From the NCBI GenBank assembly GCA_018340805.1, contig JACMZG010001914.1:1844660-1908659 (forward strand): 64,000 nt of DNA, read 5' to 3'. Source of the stretch: Microvelia longipes (taxonomy: Eukaryota > Arthropoda > Insecta > Hemiptera > Veliidae). The position numbers were made by a program, and so were the translations under genes. Below, in pieces: positions 59,576 to 64,000 of the stretch (position 1 is the first letter of the stretch; every line of letters begins with the position of its first letter). Below the pieces are notes generated by a model, which ran no database searches, had not been told where the DNA came from, and saw only the letters and a list, made by a program, of their open reading frames with translations.

Positions 59576-60747
59576 ACCTATTTATATAAGTTTTCTGTAT
59601 CCAAAAAAACGTCAATTGCATCAGTTTTTGAAACAGTCCTTTGAGTGGTCTCGTTTGAAATATGGGCCTAAATGCTACTTGAGAATTTTTGTTATTATCG
59701 GTGCAAAATATTAGAAAAAGCTTTGTTACATGTTAAGCACCTTAAGTTAAATAATTTTTACCGCAAATGTTATGTGATTTAGGTAGGCGGGAGTGTTCAG
59801 ACCCTCCCCCCCTACCTCATCTTGGATATATTACTATGATTTTGTTTGTTTGCCTATTTAAATGTGTTGTGTATCTTAAAACTAATAGATACAATTGGAT
59901 CAATATTCACCTCTAGTGTTAAGTAGTAAAACACCAAAATATCACTATCATAGTAAGCAAGTAAAATTCAAAAGAAAATAAAGAAAAGTACTCACACAAG
60001 AGGTGGCGGAAGGTAACATTTTGATAACACAGACTGACTGCTTTCAAACTCTATCACATCTACTTATAGTTTTAAACAATGGCAACTGCTATGGGAAATT
60101 TTCCCGCCCGTACACGTACACCCTCCGTACCGTACCACCCTTTTCTTTATCTTGAGGACATTTATTCTTAATATGAAGTGCAACTTGCATAATATATTTA
60201 GTCAATGCATTCTTGCATTGCATTTATTCACTGCAGCAAAATATATTAAGGGTGGAGTCGACAGTCATTTCTTTCGTCTGTCATTTATTGCTTTCCTATC
60301 TCTTAAAAGAAGAAGGAAGTATTACATTACCCAAAAGCATAATACACACTTTTTTCAACAAATTTAGATGATTCAGCACCTACAGATGTCAAAAAATCGA
60401 AATCAGAAATCGACATAGTGTCTGTATATATGCATGAATGTGCACATCTCTTGTAAAACTGCTACAGCTCAACCGCCTGATCCAAATTTAAATGAAATTG
60501 AAAAACGGCACGAAATCAAATCCATGAGAGGAAGAACAATATATTAAATATGAACAAATTCAAGATTTATGAATGAGCCAATTCCTTTGAAAAAATTAGC
60601 TCAGTTGACTGATTCAATTTTAGTGAAACGTGACATAAAAATTAAGTCCGATTAAGTCCGATAAAAGGAAGAACAGATAAGATGTCGAGGTTATTCAAAC
60701 GCGGCGTTTCAAAGTAGCGTCTAAATAATATTTGTTTTATAAAAAGT

Positions 60748-60781
60748 AGAGTGCCTGTATAATCCTGTATACAGGCACTCT
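60748..60781. repeat. Perfect hairpin, 14-bp arms
   Basis: AGAGTGCCTGTATA, six-base loop, TATACAGGCACTCT. It is not followed by a T run and has no bacterial-terminator role here. Possibly a remnant of a foldback element. Confidence 0.75.
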
Positions 60782-61316
60782 AATAAAAAGTAGTTCTAAT
60801 GATGTTTTGAAGTTTTTAAGCACAAAGAGTTTTCGACCACAGCTGTAGACAGCAAACTGCTCGAGATATTTATAAGAATGGTGAAAGTTTCTTGTATATT
60901 TTATTTTAATTAAATTTTCTTGACTTGTATTTTAGTTTTAAGGCCATTGGTAAGGACGCCTCGTTTCATTATTGGCAACTTGTTTATTGTCATTTTAATT
61001 TCTATAGTTCATTATGACTATTGTCAATGCTATCAAATCAGGATTTTAACTTGTCTTAATTATTTTGGTTTTATTAATTTAACTTTCATCATAAGTCTAA
61101 ATTTGTATCATTTTAGTTCTTCACCAATTTTCAATAACGTGGGGGTTAACTTATGGAGATACATTACAAGGTTTATTAATTATTATTTATCTGTTAATAA
61201 AAGGATCCCTATAAACCTAAAAATTTTGTATTATTCGAAAGCATCAAAAGGACTGCGGATGCAGTAACAGTTATTGAAAATTGAAATAAGACAGAAAAGG
61301 AGACCAAGGTAGGAAT

Positions 61317-61550
61317 TTGGAAGAACAGGTTTATAATTTAGATAGAAGGAAATTTAAGTCAAGAAAAGGTAATATGTCGGAACAAGGACCATTGGGAATA
61401 ATGACCCGAAAAACTAGGAAAGAGGTCATGGAGCGAGATATAGAACATTTAGAGCTTATGCTAGGTAACATAAAGCAAAAGATAAACCTTCACCGCGCCG
61501 TACCTGATGGAGTCTTGAGTGCAGCTTTAATAATTCAGTCAAGTAAGTAG
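61317..61550 (+). other. 77-codon Lys/Glu-rich open frame; unrecognised
   Basis: Reads MEEQVYNLDRRKFKSRKGN, then ERDIEHLELMLGNIKQKINL. It is charged, helix-prone and less AT-biased than chance frames nearby. No family recognised, no splice or promoter context. It may be a scrap of a retroelement or unknown exon. Flanks 60782-61316 and 61551-61908 show no gene. Confidence 0.2.
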
Positions 61551-61908
61551 TTAAAGTCAGAAGTGAGACAGTAAGTTAATATACAAGCTTTCAAGTGAAC
61601 CTTAGTGGGGAAGGTGATCTTATAAATAATATCTAATAAATAAATAAAAAATAAAATAAATAATAAATCTTATAAATAAAATGAATTATAATACTATAAT
61701 TATAAACTATAATTAATAATAATTAACAATAAATGTATTAACGTAGAGGCAGATGAGAAAGTCTGATATTAACTTTTCGATAATCTTACGAATGGATATA
61801 TTTATTCGCACATGATCAATATTGTGTATTACATTTTATACAAACAGATACTTTTTTTGAGCAATGTAGATTAATTAGATGATAAATAAAATATTTTTGT
61901 TAACTAAT

Positions 61909-62084
61909 AACTTTGTTACTTGGTTAACCAAGTAACAAAGTTTTTTGATAAAAATAACTTTGTTACTTGGTTAACTAAGTAACAAAGTTTTTTGATAAAA
62001 ATAACTTTTTTACTTGGTTAACTAAGTAACAAAGTTTTTTTGATAAAAATAACTTTGTTACTTGGTTAACCAAGTAACAAAGTT
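61909..62084. repeat. Four tandem palindromes, 47-48-base period
   Basis: Each unit carries a 34-base near-perfect palindrome (AACTTTGTTACTTGGTTAAC continuing CAAGTAACAAAGTT) at 61909-61942, 61956-61989, 62003-62036 and 62051-62084, separated by TTTTGATAAAAAT. The first and last units are perfect; the middle two have one or two changes. Confidence 0.95.
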
Positions 62085-62274
62085 ATTCATGGACAAAAAA
62101 AAAATTTACGTTCATGAATTATGTTTGATGAAATTTTATAAATTGATTTGATGAGAGGTCAAGATGTCGTTGGACGGGGGTCGATTCAGCTTCGATCAAC
62201 TTGTCGAAACTTTTCCAGACGTAGACCAGGAATCGGAGGCAGACTCTACGCTGAACTAACCACAATCATCCATT

Positions 62275-62550
62275 GGTTAACTAACTCTATCAAACGCTTT
62301 GGAAAAGTCCAAATAATAAATAGTATCCACCTGGTCCCCATTCTTATCTATCTATCTATTCTCAAAACATTCATAAACATAATTAACAAAAGTTAGAGGA
62401 TCTAGATTTTTTAGACCTGAAACCGTGTGATAAAACTGTCAAAGAAAGAAACCAGACTATCCAGTATTAAACCTTCTAATATTTTTGCTATACAGGATTG
62501 TACGGCCACAGGTCTATAATTCTTGACATTATCTTTTTTACCTGTTCATG
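62275..62550 (-). pseudogene. Non-LTR retrotransposon reverse transcriptase fragment
   Basis: Minus strand around 62550-62430 reads GKKDNVKNYRPVAVQSCIAK then ILEGLILDSLVSFF, the N-x-R-P motif 1 region of LINE reverse transcriptase. After frameshifts, 62345-62285 reads NGDQVDTIYYLDFSKAFDRV, containing the motif A core D-F-S-K-A-F-D. Stops and frameshifts show it is dead. Confidence 0.7.
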
Positions 62551-63222
62551 TTTATCTTTTTTAAATATTTTTAACTTTTTAATTTTAATTTTTACTTTTT
62601 AACATATTTGTAAAAATGCCTTCAATGGAGTGCTTACTTTATTCATATATAAAGTAGGTGGCTCAGTTATATAATTACGAAGGATAACATTTTACTCTAA
62701 TGAGACCCCATTTAGAAGCCAATAAAATATTAAACTCAGGGATGATACATATTTTTTCATTTTTTTGTAGCTCTACTCTTTTGGAAGCTACAGAGATCTA
62801 AGCCATCGCGATGCGGGTTAAGCCTCTGCCTGCATTCAGTAGACACTGCTGATTTGGATTTCTAGTGCTAATTAGGAATTTTGGAGAAATTTAAATATCT
62901 TCAAATTTTCCATCCGAATATTCAATATAGCAATTTGTGTCGATTCAAATGGGCATTTTTAATAACGTTTAACTGACCCAGTGACGAGTCTTAATGAAAA
63001 GATCTTTTAAGTAATGATTGGATATAATGATGGGAAGAACTCGTCTTAAGATGGGAAACGTCCTTGAACTTCCTCTTCTTCTTTCTCTGTGAGAGATTTC
63101 ACAGCTGACTTGTCTTTTACCAAAACAAAAGATACGTATTATATCACTTTCACACCAATCTAGAGGCCTCGACACACACAGGCACACGCATCAGAGTACA
63201 GTGTTGCTCTTCTCTGCCTCAT
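62551..63222. other. Unassigned sequence
   Basis: AT-rich, no gene. A 72-codon minus-strand frame at 62969-63187 has no recognisable similarity. Confidence 0.4.
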
Positions 63223-63230
63223 GTATAATA

Positions 63231-63735
63231 CAAGGATCTTGAATAAAGGGGATGACGCATTAAGGAACATTTCTGATCCCATAGACGTTGTATGAGATAG
63301 AGAAATAGCAAATTTACCTTCCTCTTGGTTATAATGAAAAAGACGCGAAACGCAGGTTATGTAGCAAGGTTGTCGAGTTTGCTTCCCAAATTTCTTCTGT
63401 ACTTCTCGTGACTGTTACATTTGTGGTGCTTGTTAAGTCATTTGTGCTTATTTAATTTTAAATTTTGGACTATACTTTGCCACTTCAGTGAGTGATAATT
63501 TAAGCGTGTTTTGTTATAACCTCTTCAAGCAATAAACAATGGGGAAACCATTGAGAGGTAAGTTTGCCTCTAAATTTTAAGACCTGCGCTGTTATAAGGA
63601 TAGTAAGCATGCGCAGTTTGTACTAAGCACGTGCAGTTGGTTTTTGACGAGTGTTTCGTGTTTTGTTTTCGATGGGGTCACTTTTTTGTATGGAAAATCG
63701 ACTTAGTGCGACATACCTTTTATTTAAGATCCTTG
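63231..63735. mobile_element. hAT-type MITE, short form, perfect target duplication
   Basis: Ends CAAGGATCTTGAATAAAGGG and CCTTTTATTTAAGATCCTTG, exact 8-bp duplications GTATAATA at 63223-63230 and 63736-63743. 505 bases. Same layout as 51010-51516. Confidence 0.9.
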
Positions 63736-63867
63736 GTATAATATAATTAAATGTCGACAATGTCAAAATATCTAAAATAAACCAAATTGAAAACTATGGA
63801 TCGAGACTTCCCTTATAGTTACTACAGCATGTATTACTTCATAATAAATTACATACATTTTACTTTT

Positions 63868-64000
63868 AACAAAAAGGGTACCGTGTACCTGGGAACTTTT
63901 TTTCGGCACATTGGGTTCGCTAGGCTAACCCTCAAGACATTGGATATTTCAGGTGAAATGCTGGTTTCGGAATTTTTGTAAACAAAATACTTTTCCTTTG
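63868..64000 (-). mobile_element. 5S-derived long repeat, partial copy running off the window
   Basis: Contains GGGTACCGTGTACCTGGGAA and CGGCACATTGGGTTCGCTAG (the family's 3' block read in reverse), then directly GCTGGTTTCGGAATTTTTGT from the 5' block, so the 5S part and middle are deleted. The right end lies beyond the window. Confidence 0.55.

Noticed and set aside
60748..60781. Rho-independent terminator
   Set aside because: The hairpin has no T run and the context is eukaryotic.

Overview
The window is nuclear DNA from an AT-rich animal genome. Two spliced genes with GT-AG introns and a field of decayed transposable elements show this. One gene is an arthropod chitin-binding cuticle protein, so the source is an arthropod, most likely an insect. 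A hemipteran would fit the composition and repeat load, but that is a guess. There is no bacterial, plasmid or phage organisation and no CRISPR array. A run of exactly 1000 N (10399-11398) is an assembly gap.

Layout. 1-14500 has no host gene. It holds tRNA-derived SINE-like copies, a Harbinger-type MITE (7168-8042), and two ~1.1 kb arms of one degenerate element facing each other across the N gap. 14785-31488 (+) is a complete 11-exon very-long-chain acyl-CoA dehydrogenase gene (631 residues). Its introns carry MITEs, a Penelope-like tail and a LINE fragment. 31489-33955 is a gene-free gap between two converging genes. 42418 down to about 33960 (-) is a 6-exon CPR cuticle protein gene (about 666 residues): signal peptide, one Rebers-Riddiford domain, then a long low-complexity tail. 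43000-64000 is almost entirely repeats. These include a Crypton-like scrap beside a foldback MITE, hAT MITEs with intact 8-bp target duplications, a three-level nest of elements (44844-48132), several copies of a long repeat with half a 5S rRNA inside it, a Copia-type LTR remnant, a ZBED-type hAT remnant and LINE reverse transcriptase scraps.

The two genes are functionally unrelated: mitochondrial fatty acid oxidation and the extracellular cuticle. I found no novel multi-gene system. The observations most worth following are the 5S-derived repeat family, the nested insertions with readable empty sites, a block of four tandem palindromes (61909-62084), a near-perfect 120-bp-arm hairpin inside a cuticle-gene intron, and a hammerhead-like motif in the Penelope-like fragment. 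Exon coordinates come from reading the sequence by hand. They are supported by phase consistency across all introns, not by transcripts.
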